NCBI GenBank assembly: GCA_023434095.1 | Contig: JAEYTJ010000033.1 | Coordinates: 1-22,651 of the forward strand | DNA length: 22,651 nt | Origin: Pseudomonadota bacterium | GTDB lineage: Bacteria; Pseudomonadota; Alphaproteobacteria; Rhizobiales; Xanthobacteraceae | Direction of reading: 5' to 3' | Shown: positions 10,265-17,640 of the stretch, in pieces | Layout of the letters: every line of letters begins with the position of its first letter | Numbering within the stretch: the stretch's first letter is position 1 | The notes under the pieces: model-generated | Database searches by the model: none | What the model was told of the DNA's origin: nothing | The model's input: the letters and a program-made list of their open reading frames with translations, nothing else | Position numbers and translations under genes: made by a program

Positions 10265-10298
10265 GACGACAAGGCGGCGCCAGCCTATACGATAGGGC

Positions 10299-10315
10299 AC
10301 TCGTTCAGGACGAGT
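10299..10315. repeat. Short inverted repeat upstream of the EcfG-type promoter
   Basis: ACTCGT (10299-10304) and ACGAGT (10310-10315) form a perfect 6-bp inverted repeat with a TCAGG spacer, ending 4 bases before the GGAAC element. Its position would suit a regulator site for the plus-strand operon or the divergent MOSC gene. It is short enough to be chance. Confidence 0.35.
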
Positions 10316-10319
10316 CGCT

Positions 10320-10344
10320 GGAACTCCGGAGGCGGGACGTCGTT
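10320..10344 (+). promoter_or_regulatory. EcfG-type (general stress response) promoter of the hdeD-opgC operon
   Basis: GGAAC (10320-10324), 16 bases, CGTT (10341-10344) is an exact match to the GGAAC-N16/17-CGTT consensus of the alphaproteobacterial sigma factor EcfG, which is released by PhyR-NepR under osmotic, oxidative and other stresses. Transcription would start near 10350, about 36 bases before the ATG at 10387, a normal leader. It lies in a 122-base intergenic region and points at the first gene. Confidence 0.85.
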
Positions 10345-10386
10345 ACCGCGCTGCCGGCGTGGCGGGCAAGAATGAGGATCGACCAC

Positions 10387-10965
10387 ATGTCTTCGCAATC
10401 GGGTTCCCTCTCGCCGACGCCGGGCGGCATGGTCGCCGGCCATCTCTCCGAACTGCGCGCCAAATGGGGCTGGTTCGTCGCCCTCGGCCTGCTGATGATC
10501 ATGGCGGGCGCCATAGCGCTCGGCAACCTCGTGATGAGCACGGTCGTCTCGGTGCTCTATATCGGCGTGATGATGGCCATCTCCGGCGGCGCCCAGGTCA
10601 TCCACGCCTTTCAGGTGAAGACCTGGGGCGCCTTCGCCTTCTGGCTCCTCGACGGACTTCTGTTCCTCGCCGCCGGCCTCGTCTGCATTTTCGTGCCGAT
10701 GGTCGCGGCCGAGTTCCTCACCCTCTTCCTCGGCGTGTCGCTGATCGTCGGCGGCGCGTTCCGTCTGATCGCCGCCTTCCGGCTGCGCCCGGCGGAAGGC
10801 TGGGGCTGGATCGCCTTCTCTGCCGTGATCGCCATCCTGCTCGGCATCGAGATCATCGCCGGCTGGCCGGTCAGCGGCCTGTGGGTGCTCGGCCTGCTGC
10901 TCGGCATCGACCTGGTGTTCAATGGCATCGCCGTGCTGTTCCTCGGCTTCGGCCTGAAGAAGTAG
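10387..10965 (+). CDS. HdeD-like / DUF308 integral membrane protein
   Basis: 192 residues with six predicted membrane helices, at about 30-50, 55-77, 83-106, 108-131, 138-158 and 162-186. Gly-rich small-residue helices (MIMAGAIALGNLV, LYIGVMMAISGGAQVIHAF, LFLGVSLIVGGAFRLIAAF) are typical of the HdeD/DUF308 family, whose E. coli member contributes to acid resistance at high cell density by an unknown mechanism. The start at 10387 is preferred because GAGGA lies 8 bases upstream; ATG 10372 would add MRIDH with a poorer site. First gene after an exact EcfG-type promoter; the next gene, opgC, begins 3 bases after its stop, so co-transcription is near certain. The stress promoter fits the family's reputation. 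Specific function unknown. Confidence 0.88.
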   Translation: MSSQSGSLSPTPGGMVAGHLSELRAKWGWFVALGLLMIMAGAIALGNLVMSTVVSVLYIGVMMAISGGAQVIHAFQVKTWGAFAFWLLDGLLFLAAGLVCIFVPMVAAEFLTLFLGVSLIVGGAFRLIAAFRLRPAEGWGWIAFSAVIAILLGIEIIAGWPVSGLWVLGLLLGIDLVFNGIAVLFLGFGLKK

Positions 10966-10968
10966 CGC

Positions 10969-12168
10969 TTGCCGGTGCCTGCGCCCCTCGCCGCGATGGC
11001 GAATACTCCCGCGGAGCCGGTCGACAGGCCGGCCCCGCCCCCGGCCGCCTCCGGCCGCGATCTGCGGCTCGACCTGTTCCGCGGGCTGGCGCTGTGGTTC
11101 ATCTTCCTGAACCATGTGCCGAACAATGTCGGCAACTGGATCACCAACCGCAATTTCGGCTTTTCCGACGCCACCGAGATCTTCGTCTTCATCTCCGGCT
11201 ACACCGCCGCCATGGTGTATGGGCGCCAGCTCGACACCAGCGGCGTGATGGTGACCTCCGCGCGCATCCTGCGCCGGGCGTGGCAGCTCTATGTCGCCTT
11301 CATCTTCCTGTTCGTCATCTATCTCGCTGAAATCTCTTATGTCGTCGGCAGCTTCGAGAACCCTCTCTATGCCGAGGAGATGGGCGCGCTGCAGTTCCTC
11401 GCCGAGCCGGACGTCGCCCTCGTGCAGGCGCTGCTGCTGAAGTTCCGGCCCGCCAACATGGATGTGCTGCCGCTCTACATCGTGCTGCTGGCAACCTTTC
11501 CGCCGATCCTGTGGGCGCTGAAGCGGTGGCCCGACGCCACGCTCGTCGCCTCCTTCCTGCTCTGGCTCGCCGTTCAGGTCTTCGGCTTCAACCTTCCGGG
11601 CTATCCCGACGACCGGATGTGGTTCTTCAACCCCTTCGCCTGGCAGTTGATGTTCGTGTTCGGCGGCTGGTGCGGGCTCGGCGGCAGCGACCGGCTCGCC
11701 GGGCTGGTGCATTCGCGCGTCGTGCTGGTGCTGTCCGTGCTTTATCTCGCGCTCTCGCTGGCCGTGGTCACGAGCTGGTATTGGCCGCCGATGGAAGGCT
11801 TTGTACCGGCGGTAATCGGCGACATCATCTATCCCATCAGCAAGACCGACCTCTCGGTGCTGCGCTTCCTTCACTTTCTGGCGCTGGCGGTGGTGATCGT
11901 CAGGCTGATACCGGTACACGCCGCCTTTCTGCGCTCGGAGATACTGAAGCCGCTCATCATGTGCGGCCAGCACTCACTTGAAGTGTTCTGTTTCGGAGTC
12001 TTCCTTTCTTTTGCCGCACATTTCGTGCTGAACGAGGTCTCCGGCACGGTCCTCATGCAACTGACCATGAGCGTGTCGGGCATTGCCTTAATGGTAGGTC
12101 TCTCGGCTTTGCTGTCGTGGTATGCTCGCGCCGAGCGCGACAGGATGGCGCGCAAGAAGGCTGGCTAG
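10969..12168 (+). CDS. opgC: OpgC-type membrane acyltransferase (osmoregulated periplasmic glucan modification)
   Basis: 399 residues, about ten membrane helices. The OpgC family is recognised from RDLRLDLFRGLALWFIFLNH at 30-49 and VPNNVGNWITNRNFGFSDAT, with EIFVFISGYTAAMVYG following. In Rhodobacter, OpgC is required for O-succinylation of osmoregulated periplasmic glucans, and the family belongs to the acyltransferase-3-like membrane acyltransferases. No opgG/opgH backbone synthesis genes are in the window. Start is uncertain: TTG 10969, 3 bases after the upstream stop, or ATG 10996 (MANTPAEP); neither has a clear ribosome binding site. The conserved domain begins at about residue 28, so the difference does not matter to function. 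It is followed after 11 bases by two SGNH-type periplasmic proteins, which may act with it. Confidence 0.9.
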   Translation: MPVPAPLAAMANTPAEPVDRPAPPPAASGRDLRLDLFRGLALWFIFLNHVPNNVGNWITNRNFGFSDATEIFVFISGYTAAMVYGRQLDTSGVMVTSARILRRAWQLYVAFIFLFVIYLAEISYVVGSFENPLYAEEMGALQFLAEPDVALVQALLLKFRPANMDVLPLYIVLLATFPPILWALKRWPDATLVASFLLWLAVQVFGFNLPGYPDDRMWFFNPFAWQLMFVFGGWCGLGGSDRLAGLVHSRVVLVLSVLYLALSLAVVTSWYWPPMEGFVPAVIGDIIYPISKTDLSVLRFLHFLALAVVIVRLIPVHAAFLRSEILKPLIMCGQHSLEVFCFGVFLSFAAHFVLNEVSGTVLMQLTMSVSGIALMVGLSALLSWYARAERDRMARKKAG

Positions 12169-12179
12169 CGCGGTTCGAC

Positions 12180-12956
12180 GTGAAACGCTGGATCTGGGGT
12201 TTTGTCTTTGCAAGCGTCCTTGGCTTGGATGGCGCCGTCATGGCCGCCGCCGAGACGGCCAAGGTGTGCGCGGCGCCTTCCGCCCTCACCCGCGCAGGCT
12301 TCGCCCTTCCCCGCCTCGCGCGCTCGCTGGAGAAGAAGGCGCCGACCACCATCCTGGTGGTGAACAGCGCCAGCACGGCAAAGCTCCCCTCCACTTCCGA
12401 GGGCGGCAAGGCGGTCGCCCAGCGCAGCTTCCCGAGCTACATTGAGGAGACGCTGCGCACGCGCTACCCCGAGGGCGGTGTGGTGGTGACCACCCGCAGC
12501 CAGCCGCGTGCCACCGCAGAAGCGATGCTCGCCGACCTGCCGGCCATGCTGGACGACACCAAGCCGGCGCTGATGATCTGGCAGACCGGCACCTTCGACG
12601 CCATTCTCGGCGCCGAGACCACCGCCTTCTCCGACGCGGTCGGCACCGGCATCGGCTACGCCCATAAGGCCGGGGCCGACGTCATCGTGATCAGCCCGCA
12701 ATACAGCCCCCGCACCGCCCTCGCCTTCGATATCGGCGCCTACACCAACGCCCTGCGCTGGACGGCCCGCCTCGAAGCGGTGCCCTTTTTCGACCGCTAC
12801 GCCATCATGCGGTTCTGGGAAGACGATGGCATTTTCGAGCTCGACACCACCCGCCCCTCTCCCACGCTGTTCGACGATGTGCATAGTTGCATCGGCCGCC
12901 TGCTGGTCGCCATGATCGTCGATGGCGTCGACCTGCGAACCCTCGGTTCCCGCTAG
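12180..12956 (+). CDS. Secreted SGNH-hydrolase-like protein lacking the catalytic serine (probable pseudoenzyme)
   Basis: 258 residues from GTG 12180, chosen because it starts a clean signal peptide (MKRWIWGFVFASVLGLDGAVMAAA, cleavage about 22-24); the longer frame from 12117 overlaps opgC. The protein is a paralogue of the next gene: both share IWQ(T/S)G, (S/D)PQY(S/A)PR, RYAIMRFW/RFALMRDW and a terminal DxxH. Compared with its neighbour's GSSSTAG, block I reads NSASTAK (62-68), so the nucleophile serine is Ala64. Block III GVN reads GTF, losing the asparagine, and the block II glycine region is not recognisable. Asp232-His235 (DDVH) remain. It is therefore probably not a hydrolase and may bind a glucan or partner. 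It begins 11 bases after opgC and its stop abuts the next ATG (TAGATG). Confidence 0.85.
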   Translation: MKRWIWGFVFASVLGLDGAVMAAAETAKVCAAPSALTRAGFALPRLARSLEKKAPTTILVVNSASTAKLPSTSEGGKAVAQRSFPSYIEETLRTRYPEGGVVVTTRSQPRATAEAMLADLPAMLDDTKPALMIWQTGTFDAILGAETTAFSDAVGTGIGYAHKAGADVIVISPQYSPRTALAFDIGAYTNALRWTARLEAVPFFDRYAIMRFWEDDGIFELDTTRPSPTLFDDVHSCIGRLLVAMIVDGVDLRTLGSR

Positions 12957-13820
12957 ATGATCCTGCGCCGTCTCGCCCCCCTCGCCCTTGCCGCCTCCCT
13001 TCTGGCTCCCGCCGCGCCTCCGGCTTTCGCCCAGACGGTGATCCCGGCCGGCTGCCCCACCTCCAAGACGCTGGCGAAGCTCAACACCCCGCTTGCCCGC
13101 ACCGCCGCTGCGCTGCGCGCCGGCGACAAGGTGGTCATCGTCGCCATCGGCTCCTCCTCCACCGCCGGCGCCGGCGCCAGCACGTTGGAAGCCAGCTATC
13201 CCAGCCGCCTGCAGGCCACGCTGCGCGAGCGCTTTCCGGCTGCCGACATCACCGTGATCAATCGCGGCGTCAACGGCCAGGACGCCCCGGAAATGCTGGC
13301 GCGCTTCGACAAAGACGTCGCCGCGCTGAAGCCGACCCTGGTGATCTGGCAATCCGGCGTGAACGCCCTCTTCCGCGAAGGCGGGCTCGCCACCACCGAC
13401 GACCTGCTGCACCAGGCGATCGCCCGGGTGAAGGCGCTCGGCGCCGATCTGGTGCTGGTCGACCCGCAATACGCCCCGCGCGTGCTGGCTGACGCCGATA
13501 GCGGACCGATGGTTAGCCTTATCGACCGTATCGCGGCCGAGGAAGGCGTCGCGGTCTATCACCGCTTCGCGCTGATGCGCGACTGGCACGAAAAGGCCTC
13601 GATGGGCTTCGAATCCTTCCTCTGGAAGGACAAGTTCCACATGAACGACTGGGGCTACAACTGCTTCGCCCGCGACCTCGGCCGCGCCGTCGTCGCCAAT
13701 GTCGAATCCCAGCAGCGCTCGGCTGAAGTCAGCACCACGGGCGCGGCCGCGGCCAAGTCGTCCGGCCTCCCGGCGGCCACCCCGGTCGCCCTGCCGGTGT
13801 CGGCCAGCGCCGTGCCCTGA
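12957..13820 (+). CDS. Secreted SGNH/GDSL-type hydrolase or acyltransferase with intact catalytic residues
   Basis: 287 residues with a signal peptide (MILRRLAPLALAASLLAPAA..FA, cleavage about 25). SGNH blocks: block I VAIGSSSTAG at 62-71 with nucleophile Ser67; block II INRGVNGQ at 101-108; block III IWQSGVNALF at 130-139 with Asn136; block V KDKFHMND with Asp225 and His228. The set is complete for an SGNH esterase or O-acyltransferase. The Ser/Ala/Thr-rich tail after about 250 is low complexity. It starts directly on the stop of its inactive-looking paralogue, 0 bases apart, in an operon with opgC. In acyltransferase-3/SGNH fusion proteins the periplasmic SGNH domain completes acyl transfer to a glycan; a split version of that pairing with OpgC is the inferred role. 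A plain deacylase is the alternative. Confidence 0.9.
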   Translation: MILRRLAPLALAASLLAPAAPPAFAQTVIPAGCPTSKTLAKLNTPLARTAAALRAGDKVVIVAIGSSSTAGAGASTLEASYPSRLQATLRERFPAADITVINRGVNGQDAPEMLARFDKDVAALKPTLVIWQSGVNALFREGGLATTDDLLHQAIARVKALGADLVLVDPQYAPRVLADADSGPMVSLIDRIAAEEGVAVYHRFALMRDWHEKASMGFESFLWKDKFHMNDWGYNCFARDLGRAVVANVESQQRSAEVSTTGAAAAKSSGLPAATPVALPVSASAVP

Positions 13821-13830
13821 GCCTCTCCGC

Positions 13831-14115
13831 TCAGTCGCCGCCCTTGCCGGAGAAGGCACCGCCGAAGCGCTTCATGACCGCGTCGCGCGCCTTGAGCACG
13901 CGGCGCTGGTAATCCTCGGCCATCGGCTCGGTGAGCACACTCTCGAGACCGGCCAGCAACGCCCAGAGGGCGGGAATTTCCGCCTCGTCCTCGATGAACT
14001 CCGCCATCGCCTCGCCGTCGGCGTCGTCCACCGTGCGCGACAGGAACTCGAACAGCACGACCGCTACCGAGCGGTCGATGACCAGGGTGATTTCGTCGTC
14101 CGGCGCGTCGGCCAT
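13831..14115 (-). CDS. Small acidic helical protein, unknown function
   Basis: 94 residues from ATG 14115, with GGGGA 6 bases upstream. The sequence is acidic and helical: ITLVIDRSVAVVLFEFLSRT, then DDADGEAMAEFIEDEAEIPALWALLAGLESVL and EDYQRRVLKARDAVMKRFGG. There is no signal peptide or membrane helix. The N-terminal half (DEITLVIDRSVAVVLFEFLSR) resembles small conserved hypotheticals that I recall near prmB in Hyphomicrobiales, but I cannot assign a domain. It is divergent from prmB across 167 bases with nothing else recognisable, and convergent with the SGNH gene, 10 bases apart without a clear terminator. Confidence 0.75.
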   Translation of the reverse strand: MADAPDDEITLVIDRSVAVVLFEFLSRTVDDADGEAMAEFIEDEAEIPALWALLAGLESVLTEPMAEDYQRRVLKARDAVMKRFGGAFSGKGGD

Positions 14116-14282
14116 GCCATGTCCCCGTGCGAGAGTGTGTGCTTCCTATCGACCCGTCGCAGGCCGATGACAAGCCGGGCGACTTGTCACGCCGCAAAGG
14201 CGCGCGTGCCCCGGCCCGTGCAGGGCGGCTTGCATTCGGCCTCCCGCCGTGCTGACCCTTTCGCCGAACCGGGAGAGCGACG

Positions 14283-15224
14283 ATGACGGCAGCGGACGAT
14301 CTGAAGACGGTACGGGATTTCGTGCGCTACGCCGTGAGCCGTTTCACCAAGGCCGGCCTCGCCTTTGGCCATGGCACGAACGAGGCGCTGGACGAGGCCG
14401 CCTTCATGGTGCTGGAAGGGCTGCATCTGCCGGTCGACGACCTCTCGCCCTGGCTCGACGCACGCCTGACCCATGAGGAGCGGCTGCGCCTCGCCGATCT
14501 CATCGAGCGGCGCTGCACCACCCGCCAGCCGGCGGCCTATCTGCTCGGGCGCACCTATATCGGCGGCGTGCCGTTCCGCTCCGACCCGCGCGCCATCGTG
14601 CCGCGCTCCTTCATCGGCGAACTCATGGCGGGCGAACTGTTCTCCGGCGGCGATTACTCGCTGGTGCCGCAGCCGGAAACCGTCGGCCGCGTGCTCGACC
14701 TCTGCACCGGCTCGGGCTGCCTCGCCATTCTCGCCGCGATGACCTTCCCCAATGCACAGGTGGACGCGGTAGACCTCTCCCCCGACGCCCTCGCCCTCGC
14801 GGCCGAGAATGTCGCCGAGCATGGGCTGGGAGAGCGGGTGCGGCTGCTGGAGGGCGACCTGTTCGGCCCGCTGGCCGGTGAGGCCTACGACCTCATCATC
14901 ACCAACCCGCCCTATGTGGACCAAGAGGCGATGGCGGCGCTGCCGCCGGAGTACCGCCACGAGCCGAGCCTCGCCTTCGCCGGCGGGCCGGACGGGCTCG
15001 ACATCGTGCGCCGCATCCTCGCTGACGCGCCGGCGCATCTCACCCCCGGCGGCGGCATCATCTGCGAGTTCGGCACCGGCAAGGAAATCCTGCAGGCCGA
15101 ATACCCGCATCTGCCCTTCCTCTGGCTCGACACTGAGGACAGCGAGGGCGAGGTGTTCTGGCTCTCCGCCGCCGATCTTTCCGTCAACAGCGACCTGCGC
15201 CTCATCAACCGCATGCCGCGCTGA
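14283..15224 (+). CDS. prmB: Ribosomal protein L3 N5-glutamine methyltransferase PrmB
   Basis: 313 residues. SAM-dependent methylation of a glutamine side chain in ribosomal protein uL3 during 50S assembly. An N-terminal helical domain (about 1-85) precedes a class I methyltransferase domain with motif I LDLCTGSGCLA at 138-148, acidic loop DAVDLSPDAL at 161-170 and the N5-glutamine signature NPPY at 208-211. IVPRSFIGEL at 105-114 is the PrmB form of the hinge, where PrmC has RPET, and EVFWLS near the C-terminus is also PrmB-like. Start ATG 14283 is supported by GGAG 7 bases upstream. It stands alone; its stop is 3 bases from the end of the convergent lytic transglycosylase gene. Confidence 0.94.
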   Translation: MTAADDLKTVRDFVRYAVSRFTKAGLAFGHGTNEALDEAAFMVLEGLHLPVDDLSPWLDARLTHEERLRLADLIERRCTTRQPAAYLLGRTYIGGVPFRSDPRAIVPRSFIGELMAGELFSGGDYSLVPQPETVGRVLDLCTGSGCLAILAAMTFPNAQVDAVDLSPDALALAAENVAEHGLGERVRLLEGDLFGPLAGEAYDLIITNPPYVDQEAMAALPPEYRHEPSLAFAGGPDGLDIVRRILADAPAHLTPGGGIICEFGTGKEILQAEYPHLPFLWLDTEDSEGEVFWLSAADLSVNSDLRLINRMPR

Positions 15225-15227
15225 CGG

Positions 15228-16454
15228 CTAGCCTCCCCGCCGCATGTGCGCCAGCACGGCGGCGTCGGGCCAGCAGTCCACGGGAAGGCCATTGGCCTTC
15301 TGGTAGGCGCCGAGCGCGGCGCGGGTCTTCATGCCGGCCTTGCCGTCGATCTTCTCGGCGTAGAAGCCCTCGCGGGTCAGCACCTTCTGCATGAATTCGA
15401 GGTCGCGCGTCTTCACCAGCGCGATCTCCGCCCAATCGCGGGCGAAGGGCTTGTCGTCCTCGATGCGGTCGGCGAGATGGCCGACATACAGGACATACAG
15501 GTCGGCGAAATTGTAGCTCTTCAGTACGAAATAATTGGCGGGAGTGAGGAAGGCCGGCCCGTAGGGGCCCGCCGGCATGATGATGGATGCCTCGTCGCGC
15601 ATGGCCGATGCCGGCACGCGCCGCCCGTCGGCGAGCTTCACTCCCCGCTTCAGCCACTCGCCGATCGGCAGCCGGGTCTCGGGCTCGGCCAGCGTGCAAT
15701 CGAAGCCGGCCGGCACCGTGATCTCATAGGCCCAGCGCTTGCCGCTCTGCCAGCCCTTCTCCTTCAAGAGGCTGGCCGTGGCCGCGAGCGCTTCCGGCAC
15801 GTCGGTCCAGATATTGGCGGTGCCGTCGCCGTCGAGATCGACGCCATAGGCGAGGTAGCCGGTGGGCAGGAACTGGGTGAGCCCCATCGCCCCGGCCCAG
15901 GAGCTTTTCATTCCGGCACGGGTGACATGCCCCTCGTCGAGAATCTTCAGCGCCGCGAGGAATTCGGCGCGGAACTCGTCCTTGCGCCGCCCGACATAGG
16001 CCTGCGTCGCCAGCACCCGCAGCGCGTCGTGATTGAGCTTCGCCCCGCCATAGGAGGTTTCTCGCGCCCAGATCGCCAGCAGGATCGAACCCGGCACGCC
16101 GAACTGGCGCTCCAGCGCGGCGAGCTGCGTGCGGTACTGCGCCGCGAGCTTGCGCCCGCGCGCGGCATAGGCGGCGATCGCCTTGTCGGAGACATAGGCG
16201 GCCGGAGTCTGGACGAATTCGGCCTGCCGGTCCGGCGCCTTCGGCTTGCCGGGAAGCGCGAGGTCCGGCAGCGCGAAGTCCGGCTCCAGCCCCGCGGTCT
16301 CGCGCTCGAAGGTGGCGCGGGAAATGCCCATGGCCTGCGCCGCCGGCCATTGCGCAGCCAGCCAGCGGTCGAAGCCGGGGTCGGCGAAAGCGGGGAGCGG
16401 GGCAAGCGTGGCGAGGACAAGCCCGGCCACGAGCCCGGTCAGAAAGTGTCGCAT
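15228..16454 (-). CDS. Membrane/periplasmic lytic murein transglycosylase, MltB type, with C-terminal peptidoglycan-binding domain
   Basis: 408 residues from ATG 16454, the start giving a standard signal peptide (MRHFLTGLVAGLVLATLAPLPAFA, cleavage about 24). A longer start at 16496 would put MAVLIARGFGYLRG in front and has no ribosome binding site. The MltB/SLT_2 catalytic domain spans about 25-320: catalytic Glu132 in WARETSYGG, then WAGAMGLTQFLPTGYLAYGV at 186-205 and DLDGDGTANIWTDVPEAL, all family hallmarks. The last 70 residues (LEFMQKVLTREGFYAEKIDG) form a PG_binding_1 domain. It cleaves glycan strands with formation of 1,6-anhydroMurNAc. The mature N-terminus has no lipobox cysteine, so it is probably soluble periplasmic. 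Single gene, divergent from the patatin gene. Confidence 0.93.
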   Translation of the reverse strand: MRHFLTGLVAGLVLATLAPLPAFADPGFDRWLAAQWPAAQAMGISRATFERETAGLEPDFALPDLALPGKPKAPDRQAEFVQTPAAYVSDKAIAAYAARGRKLAAQYRTQLAALERQFGVPGSILLAIWARETSYGGAKLNHDALRVLATQAYVGRRKDEFRAEFLAALKILDEGHVTRAGMKSSWAGAMGLTQFLPTGYLAYGVDLDGDGTANIWTDVPEALAATASLLKEKGWQSGKRWAYEITVPAGFDCTLAEPETRLPIGEWLKRGVKLADGRRVPASAMRDEASIIMPAGPYGPAFLTPANYFVLKSYNFADLYVLYVGHLADRIEDDKPFARDWAEIALVKTRDLEFMQKVLTREGFYAEKIDGKAGMKTRAALGAYQKANGLPVDCWPDAAVLAHMRRGG

Positions 16455-16572
16455 TCCCCGGAGATAGCCGAATCCCCGGGCGATGAGAACCGCCACGCCG
16501 ATGCTATGGACGCTTCCCCTGCACGGAGGGCCATGAAACTATTCCCTATAACCCCGCTTGAAAGCTGTCCTC

Positions 16573-17640
16573 ATGATCAGACGCCGCGATTTGCTCGCCG
16601 CCAGCACCACGGCAATCCTCGCCGCCTCGACCGGAGGCGCGCTCAGCCAGCCAGCGCCGGCGGCTTCCCCTTCGGCCGCGCCGGACGGTGCCACGGGGTG
16701 GAATGATGGCCTCGCCCACCCCATTCCCTATCAGCCGCCGCTCGGGACCGGCAAGCCGCGCGGCCTCGTGCTTGGCGGCGGCGGAATCTACCTCGCCTCA
16801 TGGATGGCCGGCTATATCCACGCCTTGAAGTCCGGCGGCGTCGACCTGGCCACCGCCGACATCGTTGTCGGTACCTCCGCCGGCTCGCTCATCGGCGCCC
16901 TGCTGACCGGCGACCATCTGTGGCGCTTCGGCGCCGAGCTCGACATCTTCGTCGAACTGCCGAAGCTCTTCACCCTGATCGTGCCGACCATGACGCCGAA
17001 CGACAGCCAGATCCGCGCTCACCACATCGCCGACACCGCCACCTCCGCCGCCCCTGCGACGCTCCAGGCGATCGGCCGGGCGGCGATGGCGGCGCGCAAC
17101 GCCGACGGGCCGAGCGACTATTTCAACGCCGTCAAACATGTGATCGGCGAGCAGAGCTGGCCATCGCCCAAGCTGCACACCACCGCCAATGACTGCTACA
17201 CCGGCGAGCGGATCGTGGTCTCCCAATCGGCCGGCATCGAGGTGAATCACGCCTGTGCGGCGAGTTCGTCGCTGCCGGGCTCGATGGGCCCGACCTGGCT
17301 CGGCAACCGCCTGTGCATGGATGGCGGCATCTGCCAGACCAGCACCCACAGCGACGTGGTCGCCGGGGTGAAGAAGGCGCTGATCATCTCCCTGACCGAC
17401 GGCAGCGCCGAAGCGTCGCGGATAGGCCTGCGCACCTCCAGCCTGCCCAATACGCTGCAGCAGGAAGTGGCCGATCTCCGGGCCCAGGGCACGGAGGTGG
17501 TGCTGAAAGTGGTTGGCCTCATGCCGGGCGCCACCCATGTCGACAGCATCATGGATCCGAGATGGATCGCCCCGTGCCTGAAGAACGGCCATGAGCGCGG
17601 GCTGGCGGATGCCGGCGAGATGAAGGCGTTCTGGAGCTAG
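16573..17640 (+). CDS. Exported patatin-like phospholipase with Tat-type leader
   Basis: 355 residues from ATG 16573; a TTG at 16558 would add MKAVL. The leader MIRRRDLLAASTTAILAAST has the twin-arginine form (RRRDLLA) followed by a weak hydrophobic stretch, so export by the Tat system is likely. The patatin fold is shown by the oxyanion loop GLVLGGGGIYLASW at 64-77, nucleophile elbow GTSAGS at 100-105 with Ser102, and catalytic Asp250 in MDGG. The dyad is complete, so a serine acyl hydrolase is expected; the lipid substrate is unknown. The Pro/Ala-rich segment at 25-60 is a linker. It ends on a CTAG that also contains the stop codon of the convergent tam gene. Confidence 0.9.
   Translation: MIRRRDLLAASTTAILAASTGGALSQPAPAASPSAAPDGATGWNDGLAHPIPYQPPLGTGKPRGLVLGGGGIYLASWMAGYIHALKSGGVDLATADIVVGTSAGSLIGALLTGDHLWRFGAELDIFVELPKLFTLIVPTMTPNDSQIRAHHIADTATSAAPATLQAIGRAAMAARNADGPSDYFNAVKHVIGEQSWPSPKLHTTANDCYTGERIVVSQSAGIEVNHACAASSSLPGSMGPTWLGNRLCMDGGICQTSTHSDVVAGVKKALIISLTDGSAEASRIGLRTSSLPNTLQQEVADLRAQGTEVVLKVVGLMPGATHVDSIMDPRWIAPCLKNGHERGLADAGEMKAFWS

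Noticed and set aside
10285..11973. 562-codon open frame on the minus strand opposite hdeD-opgC
   Set aside because: Composition (Glu/Gly/His/Gln/Arg runs) is that of a shadow of hydrophobic codons on the other strand; it crosses two real genes and the EcfG promoter.
12165..13859. 564-codon open frame on the minus strand opposite the SGNH genes
   Set aside because: Same shadow composition, and both plus-strand genes have signal peptides and conserved motifs.
14116..14282. Regulatory RNA or extra gene between the 94-residue gene and prmB
   Set aside because: No hairpin with T-run, no consistent promoter and no supported reading frame; only the two divergent starts are visible.
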